Of a stretch of DNA of 64,000 nt, positions 35,014-46,010 are shown piece after piece. Each line of letters begins with the position of its first letter. The first letter of the stretch is position 1. Location: contig NZ_FXWZ01000002.1 of NCBI RefSeq assembly GCF_900184225.1, positions 336,936-400,935 of the forward strand. The letters are read 5' to 3'. The position numbers and the translations under genes are program-made. Origin of the DNA: Brevibacterium ihuae (GTDB lineage: Bacteria > Actinomycetota > Actinomycetes > Actinomycetales > Brevibacteriaceae). The notes under the pieces are model-generated. The model made no database searches. It was given only the letters and a program-made list of their open reading frames with translations, and had not been told where the DNA came from.

Positions 35014-35991
35014 TCACACCGTCTGATGGACCGCCCGCGGGGAGTCCGGGACGGCGGTCGCCGGCAGCGGATCGCGGCGGTAGCAGGCGTCGACGACGAC
35101 GACGGCCCCGGCGATGACGAGGCAGGCGCCCGCGAGGTGGAGCGCGACGGCGGCGACCGGCAGACCGGTGAAGTACTGGAAGTAGCCGATCGCCCCCTGC
35201 GCGGCCTCGACGAGGAGGAGGACGGTGAGCGCACGGGAGAGCTCGGGAAGCCCCTGCCGGGCGGACAGGATGCGGGCGAGGATCGTGGCGCCGATGAGCA
35301 GCCACACCGGGATCGCATGGAGGCGGGAGATCATCACGGTGTCGAGGCCGTTGCGGGCGCTGATGACGTCGCCGGCGTGCGGGCCGGCCCCGGTGACGAG
35401 GACCCCGAGGAGCACGACGACGACCATGAGACCGCCGATCGTCCAGCACAGGCCGCGGAGCAGCGGCGAGCCGAGCGGCCGGGGGTTCCGACCGGAGTCC
35501 GCGGTGCGGCGCACGAAGTAGGCGGCCGCGCCGACGGCGACGGCCGAGGGGATGAAGTGGGCGGCGACGATCCACGGGTTGAGCTGGGTGCGCACGGTGA
35601 GACCGCCGAGGAGCGCCTGGAACGGGACCACCGCGGTGAGCCAGAACGTCAGCCGGAAGAGGTCGGGGCGGGACTTCCGGAGCCGCCACAGGAGCACGAG
35701 GATCGCGACGCCGAGGAGCCCGAGCGCGACACCGAGGAGCCGGTTGCCGAACTCGATGTAGCCGTGGATCCCCATCTCCGGGGTATTGACGAGCGAGTCG
35801 TCGGTGCACATCGGCCAGGTCGGGCACCCGAGCCCGGACCCGGTGAGCCGCACGAGGGCGCCGGTGACGATGATCGCGGACTGGGCGAAGAGCATGACCC
35901 AGGCGGCGATGCGGACGAGCCGGGTGACGGTGGCGGGCTGCCAGCGGGAGCCGGCGGGCGGTGCGGAGGGTCCGGAGGCGGTGGTCGTCAT
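35014..35991 (-). CDS. ctaA: Haem A synthase
   Basis: A 325-residue CtaA/COX15 membrane protein that oxidises haem o to haem a. It has eight hydrophobic helices, the Cys pair GSGLGCPTWPMC in the first loop, and haem-ligating histidines in AAHFIPSA, SRLHAIPVW and ALHLAGA. ATG 35991 has a GGGAGA site. It works after ctaB; SURF1 (47622-48575) acts on the same oxidase. Confidence 0.94.
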   Translation of the reverse strand: MTTTASGPSAPPAGSRWQPATVTRLVRIAAWVMLFAQSAIIVTGALVRLTGSGLGCPTWPMCTDDSLVNTPEMGIHGYIEFGNRLLGVALGLLGVAILVLLWRLRKSRPDLFRLTFWLTAVVPFQALLGGLTVRTQLNPWIVAAHFIPSAVAVGAAAYFVRRTADSGRNPRPLGSPLLRGLCWTIGGLMVVVVLLGVLVTGAGPHAGDVISARNGLDTVMISRLHAIPVWLLIGATILARILSARQGLPELSRALTVLLLVEAAQGAIGYFQYFTGLPVAAVALHLAGACLVIAGAVVVVDACYRRDPLPATAVPDSPRAVHQTV

Positions 35992-36004
35992 GTCTCCCAG
36001 TGTC

Positions 36005-36787
36005 TCATCTTCCGTCGAAGTCGAACCAGCGGCGGGCCGCCAGCAGCCCGAGCACCGTCCAGGCGAGGAGGACCGCGAGGGCGCGGAGGTCGACCGCGCC
36101 GTCGAGCACGGCGGCGCGCATCGCATCGCCGAGGGCGCCGGAGGGCGTGAAGCGCACGAACGCGCCCCAGAGGCCGGCCTGGGCGACGACGAGTCCGCCG
36201 ACCGCAGCCATGAGCACCCAGAGGAGATTGGCGAGGGCGAGGGTCGCCTCGGCGCGCAGCGCACCGCCGAGGACGAGGCCCCAGGTGAGCATGACGGCGG
36301 TGCCGAGCAGGCCGGCGAGGCCGACCGCGAACGGGTCGACCGGGGCGTCGAGGCCGAGCACGAGGGCGATGACGGCGATGAGCGCGAACTGGACGAGCAC
36401 GACCGCGAGGACGGCGAGCAGCTTGCCCCAGATGAGCCCGGAGGTTCCCAGCGGCGTGGTGGCGAGCTGGCGGAGCACGCCGTAGCGGCGGTCGAAGCCG
36501 GTCGCGATGGCCTGACCGGTGAAGGCGGACGAGGCGATCGCGAGGCCGAGCACCCCGGCGGCGGCGACGGCGACGGGGGAGCGGCCCCCGGTTCCGATGC
36601 CGAGGACGTCGAGGATGCCGGTGAGCGAGAGCCCGAGGAGCACGATGATCGGGAGGACGAGCGAGAGGAGCAGCTGCTCGCCGTTGCGGAGGATCCCGCT
36701 GGCCTCGAACCGGGCCTGGGCGAGGATCCGGCGGTGCGCGGGCGCCGCGCGGACCGGGCCGCGTGCGGCGTGGTCGGGCGTGCTCAT
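36005..36787 (-). CDS. ABC-2 type transporter permease
   Basis: A 260-residue membrane protein with six hydrophobic segments and the ABC-2 pattern: N-terminal hydrophilic part, the FDRRYGVLRQLATTPLG coupling loop, and paired helices after it. Its ATG overlaps the stop of the ATPase gene, so the two form one exporter. In many actinobacteria this pair lies between ctaA and sufR. The substrate is unknown; a role near haem or oxidase assembly is only suggested by position. Confidence 0.87.
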   Translation of the reverse strand: MSTPDHAARGPVRAAPAHRRILAQARFEASGILRNGEQLLLSLVLPIIVLLGLSLTGILDVLGIGTGGRSPVAVAAAGVLGLAIASSAFTGQAIATGFDRRYGVLRQLATTPLGTSGLIWGKLLAVLAVVLVQFALIAVIALVLGLDAPVDPFAVGLAGLLGTAVMLTWGLVLGGALRAEATLALANLLWVLMAAVGGLVVAQAGLWGAFVRFTPSGALGDAMRAAVLDGAVDLRALAVLLAWTVLGLLAARRWFDFDGR

Positions 36788-37713
36788 CGCAGGCTCCTCC
36801 CGGTGAGCTCGAGGAAGACGTCGGCGAGCGTCCGGCCGTGGAGCGAGAGATCGGTCACGCGCACGCCGTGCTCGGCGAGCACGGCGGTGAGGCCGGCGAG
36901 CTCCGCAGGGCCGAAGTCGCCCGACACCGTGAGCACCTCCCCGCCGCCGGCGCCGTGCTCGCGCACCGCTCCGAACCGTGCGAGGGCGGCCGCGAGGCCG
37001 GCGGGAGCAGGCGCGGCGAGCCGCATCCGGACGCTGTGCGCACCGTCGGAGGCGGCGGTGAGCTCGGCCGGGGAGCCCGCGGCGATGACGCGGCCGTGGT
37101 CGATGATCGTCACGGTGTCCGCGAGCTGCTGGGCGTCGGCCATGTCGTGCGTGGTGAGGACCACGGCGACGCCGTCGGCCCGGAGCTCGCCGACGACCTC
37201 GCGGACGACGAGGGAGGCCTGGGGGTCGAGTCCCGCGGTCGGCTCGTCGAGGAACACGAGGCGGGGGCGCCCGATGAGAGCGGCGGCGAGGCCGACGCGC
37301 TGGCGCTGTCCACCGGACAGCCGGCGGATGGTCCGGTCGGCGTACGCGGTGATGCCGAGCCTCTCCGCGATCGCGTCGACGTCGAGCGGGTCGGCGTACA
37401 TCCGGGACAGGTGGCGGAGGGCGGCGAGCGGGCGCGCCGACATCGGCAGGCCCCCGTCCTGGAGCATGACCCCGGTGAGCCCGGCGGTCGCGGTGTGCTC
37501 GGCGACCGGATCCCGCCCGAAGATCCGGGCGGTCCCGCGGGTGGGGCGGAGGAGCCCGACGGCGCACGCGATCGTCGTCGACTTGCCCGCGCCGTTGGGT
37601 CCGAGGACGGCGTGGACGCGACCGGGCTGAGCGATGAGCGAGATCGACTCGAGGGCCGGCACGGACCGGTAGTCGAAGCCGAGCGCTGAGAGCTCGAGGG
37701 GTGCTGTCGTCAC
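36784..37713 (-). CDS. ABC-2 type transporter ATPase
   Basis: A 309-residue ATPase with Walker A GPNGAGKST, Q-loop VMLQDGGLP, signature RLSGGQRQRVGLA, Walker B LVFLDEPTAGLDP and H-loop LTTHDM. A C-terminal regulatory domain of ~80 residues is typical of drug- or haem-type ABC-2 ATPases. GTG 37713 is preceded by TAGGAT eight bases away, which may serve as a -10 of a near-leaderless transcript or as a poor ribosome-binding site. It is divergent from sufR. Confidence 0.9.
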   Translation of the reverse strand: MTTAPLELSALGFDYRSVPALESISLIAQPGRVHAVLGPNGAGKSTTIACAVGLLRPTRGTARIFGRDPVAEHTATAGLTGVMLQDGGLPMSARPLAALRHLSRMYADPLDVDAIAERLGITAYADRTIRRLSGGQRQRVGLAAALIGRPRLVFLDEPTAGLDPQASLVVREVVGELRADGVAVVLTTHDMADAQQLADTVTIIDHGRVIAAGSPAELTAASDGAHSVRMRLAAPAPAGLAAALARFGAVREHGAGGGEVLTVSGDFGPAELAGLTAVLAEHGVRVTDLSLHGRTLADVFLELTGRSLR

Positions 37714-37721
37714 GGTCGTCC

Positions 37722-37727
37722 ATCCTA
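37722..37727 (-). promoter_or_regulatory. Candidate -10 box of the ABC-2 exporter operon
   Basis: Reads TAGGAT on the minus strand, eight bases before GTG 37713. Confidence 0.35.
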
Positions 37728-37731
37728 GCCG

Positions 37732-37750
37732 GGCTGAGGCTCGCCTTCGT
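37732..37750. promoter_or_regulatory. Weak iron-box-like (DtxR/IdeR) sequence
   Basis: The core AGGCTnnCCT fits the centre of the DtxR/IdeR box TTAGGTTAGGCTAACCTAA, but only about ten of nineteen positions match. It lies between the divergent ABC-2 and suf promoters, where iron control would make sense. Confidence 0.2.
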
Positions 37751-37785
37751 TGACAGCGGAATAGATTACGCAACAATCGTCTTGT
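37750..37785 (+). promoter_or_regulatory. sufR promoter with a possible SufR operator
   Basis: A perfect TTGACA (37750-37755), a 16-base spacer and an AACAAT -10-like box (37772-37777). A short inverted repeat ACAA-N5-TTGT (37773-37785) overlaps the -10, the position expected for an autorepressor. The promoter is plausible; the operator is weak. Confidence 0.4.
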
Positions 37786-37833
37786 AGAAGTCACGGGCAC
37801 ATCGCCGCGAAGCCGAGCACGAGGAGGAGCACC

Positions 37834-38559
37834 ATGACGTCGCGCGCCATCGCACGCTCCGAGGACGCCCGCACGCGCCAGCGCGTGCTCGCCGCCGTGC
37901 TCGACATCGGTCCGGTGAGCGCCTCCGGCGTCGCGAAGGTCATGGACCTCACCGCCGCCGCGATCCGGCGTCACTTCGACGCCCTCGAGGCCGACGGCCT
38001 CATCGAGGTCCGGAAGCTCGCCGGGACGCGGACCGGCCGCGGCCGCCCCGCCCGGCAGTACGTCGTGACCGCGGCCGGGCACGAGGCGATCAGCCACACC
38101 TACGACGACCTCGCCGTCGACGTCCTCGGCTTCGTCCAGCGCCGGGCCGGTCGCGGTGCGGTCGCCGAGTTCGCGGCCGAGCACGCCGCGGAGCTCGGCG
38201 AGCGCCTGCGCGGCCGGATCGAGCGCCGCGGGACCACCGTCGTCGGGCGCGCCCGGGAGCTCGCCGGCGCGCTGTCGGCGGAGGGCTTCGCCGCCTCGGC
38301 CTCGCCGGTCGCGGTGGGCACCCCGCTCGAGGCGATCCAGCTGTGCCAGGGGCACTGCCCGATCCAGCACGTCGCCCAGGAGTACCCGGAGTTCTGCGAG
38401 GCGGAGCTCCAGATGTTCGCCGACTACCTCGACGTCGACGTGCGCCGGCTGTCCACGCTGGCGCACGGCGACCACGTCTGCACCACGCACATCCCGACCT
38501 CGGTCCTCAACCGTCCGTTGATCGACCAGACCGACCGCAACCAAGGAGGCTCACGGTGA
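37834..38559 (+). CDS. sufR: Iron-sulfur-sensing repressor SufR
   Basis: A 241-residue winged-helix regulator. The N-terminal helix-turn-helix ([22 protein letters not shown]) is followed by a wing with [10 protein letters not shown]. The C-terminal domain holds four cysteines, C171, C175, C188 and C216, in the [12 protein letters not shown]...FCEAE...VCTTH pattern used by SufR to bind a 4Fe-4S cluster. With its cluster SufR represses the suf operon; apo-protein releases it. The stop overlaps the sufB GTG. Confidence 0.93.
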   Translation: MTSRAIARSEDARTRQRVLAAVLDIGPVSASGVAKVMDLTAAAIRRHFDALEADGLIEVRKLAGTRTGRGRPARQYVVTAAGHEAISHTYDDLAVDVLGFVQRRAGRGAVAEFAAEHAAELGERLRGRIERRGTTVVGRARELAGALSAEGFAASASPVAVGTPLEAIQLCQGHCPIQHVAQEYPEFCEAELQMFADYLDVDVRRLSTLAHGDHVCTTHIPTSVLNRPLIDQTDRNQGGSR

Positions 38560-39992
38560 CCGACACCACCGAGACCAACCCGATCCTCGAGGCCAATCCC
38601 GAGCTCAAGGACATCGGGAACTACGCCTACGGCTGGCACGACGCCACCGATGCCGGGGCCGCCGCGCAGCGCGGACTCAACGAGGACGTCGTGCGCAACA
38701 TCTCCGCCCTCAAGGAGGAGCCGGAGTGGATGCTCCAGCGCCGCCTCAAGGCCCTCCGCCTGTTCGAGAAGAAGCCGATGCCCACCTGGGGAGCGGACCT
38801 CACCGGGATCGACTTCGCCGACATCAAGTACTTCGTGCGCTCGACCGAGGGTCAGGCGCAGTCCTGGGAGGACCTCCCCGAGGACATCAAGAACACCTAC
38901 GACCGGCTCGGCATCCCGGAGGCGGAGAAGCAGCGCCTGGTGGCCGGCGTCGCCGCGCAGTACGAATCCGAGGTCGTCTACCACAAGATCAACGAGGAGC
39001 TCGAGCGCCAGGGCGTGATCTTCCTCGATACGGACACCGCGCTCAAGGAGCACCCGGAGCTGTTCGAGGAGTACTTCGGCACGGTGATCCCGTCCGGCGA
39101 CAACAAGTTCTCCGCGCTCAACACCGCCGTGTGGTCGGGCGGATCCTTCATCTACGTCCCCAAGGGCGTCCACGTCGAGATCCCGCTCCAGGCGTACTTC
39201 CGGATCAACACCGAGAACATGGGGCAGTTCGAGCGCACGCTCATCATCGCCGACGAGGGCTCGTACGTGCACTACGTCGAGGGCTGCACGGCGCCGATCT
39301 ACAAATCGGACTCGCTCCACTCGGCCGTCGTCGAGATCATCGCGAAGAAGGACGCCCGCGTCCGCTACACGACGATCCAGAACTGGTCGAACAACGTGTA
39401 CAACCTCGTGACCAAGCGCGCGATCGCCGAATCCGGCGCCACCATGGAGTGGGTCGACGGCAACATCGGCTCGAAGGTCACGATGAAGTACCCCGCGATC
39501 TGGCTGACCGGCGAGCACGCCCGCGGCGAGACCCTGTCCGTGGCCTTCGCCGGCACCGGCCAGCACCAGGACACCGGAGCCAAGATGGTCCACGCGGCCC
39601 CGAACACCCATTCGTCGATCGTGTCGAAGTCGGTGGCGCGCAACGGGGGACGGGCCGGCTACCGCGGACTCGTCCACGTCCATCCGGGCGCCAAGGGCGC
39701 CTCGAACACCGTGCTGTGCGACGCCCTGCTCGTCGACAACGTGTCGCGCTCGGACACCTACCCCTACATCGACATCCGCGAGGACGACGTGTCGCTCGGC
39801 CACGAGGCGACGGTGTCGAAGGTCAGCGCCGATCAGCTCTTCTACCTCATGAGCCGCGGCCTCGAGGAGACCGAGGCGATGGCGATGATCGTGCGCGGCT
39901 TCATCGAGCCGATCGCCCGCGAGCTCCCGATGGAGTACGCCCTCGAGCTCAACCGGCTCATCGAGCTGCAGATGGAGGGCGCGGTCGGCTGA
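38556..39992 (+). CDS. sufB: Fe-S cluster scaffold subunit SufB
   Basis: A 478-residue SufB, part of the SufBC2D scaffold on which Fe-S clusters are assembled. It has the beta-helix core with [20 protein letters not shown] repeats ([12 protein letters not shown]), EGCTAPIY, and the C-terminal [17 protein letters not shown] shared with SufD. Start GTG 38556 has an AAGGAGG site and overlaps the sufR stop. No intein is present, unlike mycobacterial SufB. Confidence 0.96.
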   Translation: MTDTTETNPILEANPELKDIGNYAYGWHDATDAGAAAQRGLNEDVVRNISALKEEPEWMLQRRLKALRLFEKKPMPTWGADLTGIDFADIKYFVRSTEGQAQSWEDLPEDIKNTYDRLGIPEAEKQRLVAGVAAQYESEVVYHKINEELERQGVIFLDTDTALKEHPELFEEYFGTVIPSGDNKFSALNTAVWSGGSFIYVPKGVHVEIPLQAYFRINTENMGQFERTLIIADEGSYVHYVEGCTAPIYKSDSLHSAVVEIIAKKDARVRYTTIQNWSNNVYNLVTKRAIAESGATMEWVDGNIGSKVTMKYPAIWLTGEHARGETLSVAFAGTGQHQDTGAKMVHAAPNTHSSIVSKSVARNGGRAGYRGLVHVHPGAKGASNTVLCDALLVDNVSRSDTYPYIDIREDDVSLGHEATVSKVSADQLFYLMSRGLEETEAMAMIVRGFIEPIARELPMEYALELNRLIELQMEGAVG

Positions 39993-40041
39993 TCCGCGCC
40001 GCCCCGCCCCCTACCGCCCCCGACCAGGAGAGAACCCTTCC

Positions 40042-41193
40042 ATGACAGACACCGTGCAGGCCGCTGCCGAGGTCCAGGTGCCCATCGCATCCCGCAGCGA
40101 GCGCACCCGGAGCTTCGCAGTCGCCGATTTCCCGCAGGTCACCGGCCGCGAGGAGGAGTGGCGCTTCACCCCCACCGCGCAGCTGAGCGATCTGCTCGAC
40201 GACGCCGCGGGCTCCGCCCGCCTGAGCTACACCCAGGACCTGCCCGAGGGCGTGACCGTCGAGACCATCGACGCCGACACCGCCCGCGGAATGGGCATCA
40301 TGGCCCCCGAGGACCGGCCCGCCGCGATCGCCGCGGCCCGCGCCCCGGAGGTGCTCCACTACGCGATCGCCCCCGGCGCCGAGCTGTCCGAGGCCGTCAT
40401 CGTGCACGCCGACGGCACCGGCACCGGTGCGGCGCACGGCCACGTGCTCCTCACCGTGGGAGACAACGCCCGTGCGACCGTCGTCGTCGAGCACGAGGGC
40501 GCCGCCCGGTACTCCGAGCTCGTGTCGATCGTCGTCGGTGCCGGCGCCCAGCTCACCTTCGTGTCGCTGCAGCTGTGGGAGGACGGCTCCGCCCACCTCG
40601 GCCAGCACGACGCGATCGTCGGCAAGGACGCGCAGTACACCCACATCGCGATCTCGCTCGGCGGCGACGTCGTGCGGCTCAACTCGAACGTCCGCTACGA
40701 CGGGCCGGGCGGCGACGCGCGCCTCCTCGGGCTGTACTTCGCCGACGCCGATCAGCACCTCGAGCACCGCACCTACGTCGACCACAACACCCCGCAGGCG
40801 GTGTCCGACGTCATGTACAAGGGTGCGCTCCAGGGCACCGATGCGCGCAGCGTGTGGATCGGCGACGTCCTCATCCGTCCCGAGGCGATCGGCATCAACA
40901 CCTACGAGCTCAACCGCAACCTCGTCCTCACCGAGGGCGCCCGCGCGGACTCCGTGCCGAACCTCGAGATCGAGACCGGCGACATCGAGGGTGCGGGCCA
41001 CGCCTCCTCGACCGGCCGCTTCGACGAAGAGCACCTGTTCTACCTCATGAGCCGCGGCATCGACGAGGTCGAGGCCCGGCGGCTCGTCGTGCGCGGGTTC
41101 TTCAACGAGGTCATCCAGCAGATCCGCGTGCCCGAGATCGAGTCGGTGCTCGCCGAGCGGATCGAGGACGAGCTCGCCCGGAGCATGATGTGA
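40042..41193 (+). CDS. sufD: Fe-S cluster scaffold subunit SufD
   Basis: A 383-residue partner of SufB in SufBC2D. It shows the shared fold with HRTYVDHNTPQAVSDVMYKG and the C-terminal SRGIDEVEARRLVVRGFFNEV. It starts 50 bases after sufB behind a GGAGAG site, and its stop overlaps the GTG of the Rieske gene. Confidence 0.95.
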   Translation: MTDTVQAAAEVQVPIASRSERTRSFAVADFPQVTGREEEWRFTPTAQLSDLLDDAAGSARLSYTQDLPEGVTVETIDADTARGMGIMAPEDRPAAIAAARAPEVLHYAIAPGAELSEAVIVHADGTGTGAAHGHVLLTVGDNARATVVVEHEGAARYSELVSIVVGAGAQLTFVSLQLWEDGSAHLGQHDAIVGKDAQYTHIAISLGGDVVRLNSNVRYDGPGGDARLLGLYFADADQHLEHRTYVDHNTPQAVSDVMYKGALQGTDARSVWIGDVLIRPEAIGINTYELNRNLVLTEGARADSVPNLEIETGDIEGAGHASSTGRFDEEHLFYLMSRGIDEVEARRLVVRGFFNEVIQQIRVPEIESVLAERIEDELARSMM

Positions 41194-41513
41194 CCGAGCT
41201 CGCCGCCTGCGCCGCCGACGCCGTGGCCCCCGGCGAGGCGATCCGCGTCGTGCTCGACGGCCGCGAGATCTGCATCGCCCGGACCGACGACGGCGCCGTG
41301 CACGCGATCGACGACCTGTGCACCCACGGCGAGGTCTCCCTCGCCGAGGGGGAGGTGTCCGGCTGCTCGATCGAGTGCTGGCTCCACGGCTCCGCCTTCG
41401 ACCTCCGCTCCGGCCGACCACTCACCCCGCCGGCCTTCGAGCCGGTCGCCGTCCACCCGTGTGCGGAGCGCGACGGCATGATCTACGTCGACCCCACCAG
41501 CCCTGAACAGTAA
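41190..41513 (+). CDS. Rieske 2Fe-2S ferredoxin in the suf operon
   Basis: A 107-residue soluble Rieske-type ferredoxin of the dioxygenase-component (BphF/NirD-like) type. The two ligand pairs are DLCTHGEVSLAEG (Cys, His) and ECWLHGSAFDLRSG (Cys, His). The gene overlaps sufD by four bases and precedes sufC by eight. It has no oxygenase partner here. A Rieske ferredoxin at this position is common in actinobacterial suf operons and may supply electrons for assembly, but its role is not established. Confidence 0.92.
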   Translation: MTELAACAADAVAPGEAIRVVLDGREICIARTDDGAVHAIDDLCTHGEVSLAEGEVSGCSIECWLHGSAFDLRSGRPLTPPAFEPVAVHPCAERDGMIYVDPTSPEQ

Positions 41514-41521
41514 GGAATTCC

Positions 41522-44022
<2,501 letters not shown>

Positions 44023-44030
<8 letters not shown>

Positions 44031-44358
44031 AGTCATCGACCAGCCCACCAACGCCGTCCCGGAGGAGGTCCTCGAGGCCCTCATGGACGTCGTCGATCCC
44101 GAGCTCGGGGTCAACATCGTCGATCTCGGACTCGTCTACGGCGTCGCCGTCGAGGAGGACGGCACCGCCGTCATCGAGATGACCCTGACGTCCGCGGCGT
44201 GCCCGCTCACCGACGTCATCGAGGACCAGACCGCGCAGAGCCTCGAGGGCATCGTGCCGGCCTATCGCCTCAACTGGGTGTGGATGCCGCCGTGGGGTCC
44301 GGAGAAGATCACCGAGGACGGCCGCGAGCAGATGCGGGCGCTCGGCTTCAACATCTGA
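44023..44358 (+). CDS. sufT: MIP18/DUF59 Fe-S assembly factor SufT
   Basis: A 111-residue DUF59 protein. The family pattern VVDPELGVNIVDLGLVYGV is followed by TSAACPLTDVIEDQ, with the conserved cysteine, and WVWMPPWGPEKITEDGREQMRALGF. SufT-type proteins help maturation of Fe-S enzymes. It is the last gene of the sufR-B-D-Rieske-C-S-U-T operon. Confidence 0.92.
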
Positions 44359-44381
44359 GCAGGCCGCGACAGCCGCGCCGG

Positions 44382-44396
44382 CCGGGTCACACCCGG
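44382..44396. terminator. Convergent hairpin after sufT
   Basis: CCGGGT-CAC-ACCCGG, a six-base stem with a three-base loop, overlapping the last codons of the metallopeptidase gene. It can end both convergent transcripts. Confidence 0.45.
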
Positions 44397-45307
44397 TCGA
44401 CGGCGAAGGTGTCGCACGCGGTCGGTCGGCCGTCGCGGTACCCGCGGAGGAACCACGTCATCCGCTGCTCCGAGGAGCCGTGGGTGAAGTTCTCCGGGAT
44501 CACGCGCCCGCCCGAGGTCTCCATGATCGCGTCGTCGCCGATCGCCTCGGCGGCCGACAGCGCATCGGAGATGTCCTCCGTGGTGAGCGGCTGGAGGTAG
44601 GGTTCGCCGGTCGCCGGATCGGGGGTCACCGCGGCGTTCGCGGCCCACACCCCGGCGTAGCAGTCCGCCTGGAGCTCGAGGCGCACGGCGTTCGACTGCG
44701 GACCGGTCTGCCCGTCGCGGGTCCGCTGGAGGTCCCCGGTGAGGTACTGGATGTGGTGCCCCCACTCGTGGGCGACGACGTACTCCTCGGGCAGCGGGCC
44801 CTGCTCGGCGCCGAACCGCTCGCGCAGCTGGGCGAAGAAGGAGACGTCGAAGTACGCGGTCTCGTCCCCGGAGCAGTAGAACGGGCCCATGCTCGAGCTG
44901 CCGACGCCGCAGGCCGTCTGCCACTGACCGCTCGTGAGCACCGCGCTCGGCGCGCGGTAGGCGACGCCGAGATCGTAGGCGCCCTGCTCCCAGTACGCGT
45001 TGAGGCTGTTGACGGTGCCGACGACCCGGCACTCGACGTCGGCGTTGGCGTCCTCACCGGTGCGGCACTTCGTCGCGAGATCCTCGCCGGCCGACTGCTG
45101 CTCGATCTGCGAGGTGTCGTTGAACCCCTGCTGGCCGGTGAGCACCTCGGGCCCGAAGACGAGCGCCATGATCACCATGATGACGAGTCCGCCGAGCCCG
45201 CCGCCGATCTTGATGCCGGGGCCGCCGAGTCCGCCGCCGCGGCCTCCGCCGCCGCGTCGCTTGGACACCTGGGAGGTGTCGAGTCTGGTGCCGGGATTGA
45301 AGGTCAT
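44387..45307 (-). CDS. Neutral zinc metallopeptidase (YpfJ family), membrane-anchored
   Basis: A 306-residue protein: a short cytoplasmic Gly/Arg-rich N-terminus, one membrane helix at about residues 38-53, and an extracellular Zn-peptidase domain with the HEWGHHIQYLTGDL motif and the downstream ELQADCYAGVWA, which supplies the third ligand. Several cysteines suggest disulfides. ATG 45307 is chosen because TATGCT lies six bases upstream on the same strand; ATG 45313 would add two residues. Substrates of this family are unknown. Confidence 0.88.
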   Translation of the reverse strand: MTFNPGTRLDTSQVSKRRGGGGRGGGLGGPGIKIGGGLGGLVIMVIMALVFGPEVLTGQQGFNDTSQIEQQSAGEDLATKCRTGEDANADVECRVVGTVNSLNAYWEQGAYDLGVAYRAPSAVLTSGQWQTACGVGSSSMGPFYCSGDETAYFDVSFFAQLRERFGAEQGPLPEEYVVAHEWGHHIQYLTGDLQRTRDGQTGPQSNAVRLELQADCYAGVWAANAAVTPDPATGEPYLQPLTTEDISDALSAAEAIGDDAIMETSGGRVIPENFTHGSSEQRMTWFLRGYRDGRPTACDTFAVDRV

Positions 45308-45313
45308 GCCCAT

Positions 45314-45319
45314 AGCATA
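45314..45319 (-). promoter_or_regulatory. -10 box of a leaderless metallopeptidase transcript
   Basis: Reads TATGCT on the minus strand, six bases before ATG 45307. Confidence 0.45.
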
Positions 45320-45365
45320 GGGTGGTCCGGGTGCGAACGACTCCCATCCGGAGGAAGGACATCCT

Positions 45366-46010
45366 GTGACGATCACGGTCGCCGTCGACGGCTCGGCGCT
45401 CGGCAACCCCGGACCGGCCGGCTGGGCATGGTACATCGACGACGCCCGGTGGGCCTCGGGAGGGTGGCCGGAGTCGACGAACAACCGCGTCGAGCTCCAG
45501 GCGCTCATCGAGGCGCTGCGGGCGACCGCGGACACCGATGAGCGGCTGCACGTGCTGTGCGATTCGAAGTACGTCATCAACTCGGTGACGAAATGGATGC
45601 CGGTGTGGAAGCTCAAGGGCTGGAAGAAGTCCAACGGCGGCGACGTGCTCAACCGGGACCAGATGGAGGAGCTCGACGCCGCGCTCGTCGGGCGCGACAT
45701 CCGGCTCGAATGGGTCAAGGGCCACAGCAGCCACCCTCTCAACGACGCCGCCGACGCCCGCGCCCGCGCGGCGGCCGAGGCGCATCGGAGCGGACAGCCG
45801 GTGGACTCCGGTCCGGGCTTCAGCGGCGGATCCGCAGGTGCCCGCGCCGAGGAGCGGGGCCTCGAAGAGCGCCCGCCGGTGACGGTCGCCTGCAGCCTCG
45901 ACGCGGACCGGGCCGACCGGATCGTCGAGCGGGCCCGCGCCGCGGGTCGCCGCCCCCAGGACGAGCTCGCCGAGCTCATCGCCCTCGGCATGGAACGGAA
46001 GTACGCATGA
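45366..46010 (+). CDS. rnhA: Ribonuclease HI with a C-terminal extension
   Basis: A 214-residue RNase HI that removes RNA from RNA-DNA hybrids. The DEDD catalytic residues are Asp8 (VAVDGSAL), Glu43 (NNRVELQAL), Asp66 (LCDSKYVIN) and Asp130 (HPLNDAADARA). Residues ~145-214 form an extension absent from E. coli RNase HI, with a flexible Gly/Ser linker and a predicted short strand and two helices (TVACSLDADRADRIVERAR...). The stop overlaps the ABC-F start. Confidence 0.92.
   Translation: MTITVAVDGSALGNPGPAGWAWYIDDARWASGGWPESTNNRVELQALIEALRATADTDERLHVLCDSKYVINSVTKWMPVWKLKGWKKSNGGDVLNRDQMEELDAALVGRDIRLEWVKGHSSHPLNDAADARARAAAEAHRSGQPVDSGPGFSGGSAGARAEERGLEERPPVTVACSLDADRADRIVERARAAGRRPQDELAELIALGMERKYA

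Noticed and set aside
36005..37713. CcsA/CcmAB cytochrome c haem exporter
   Set aside because: The ABC-2 permease lacks CcmB features and no other ccm gene is nearby; only the location near ctaA suggests a haem link.
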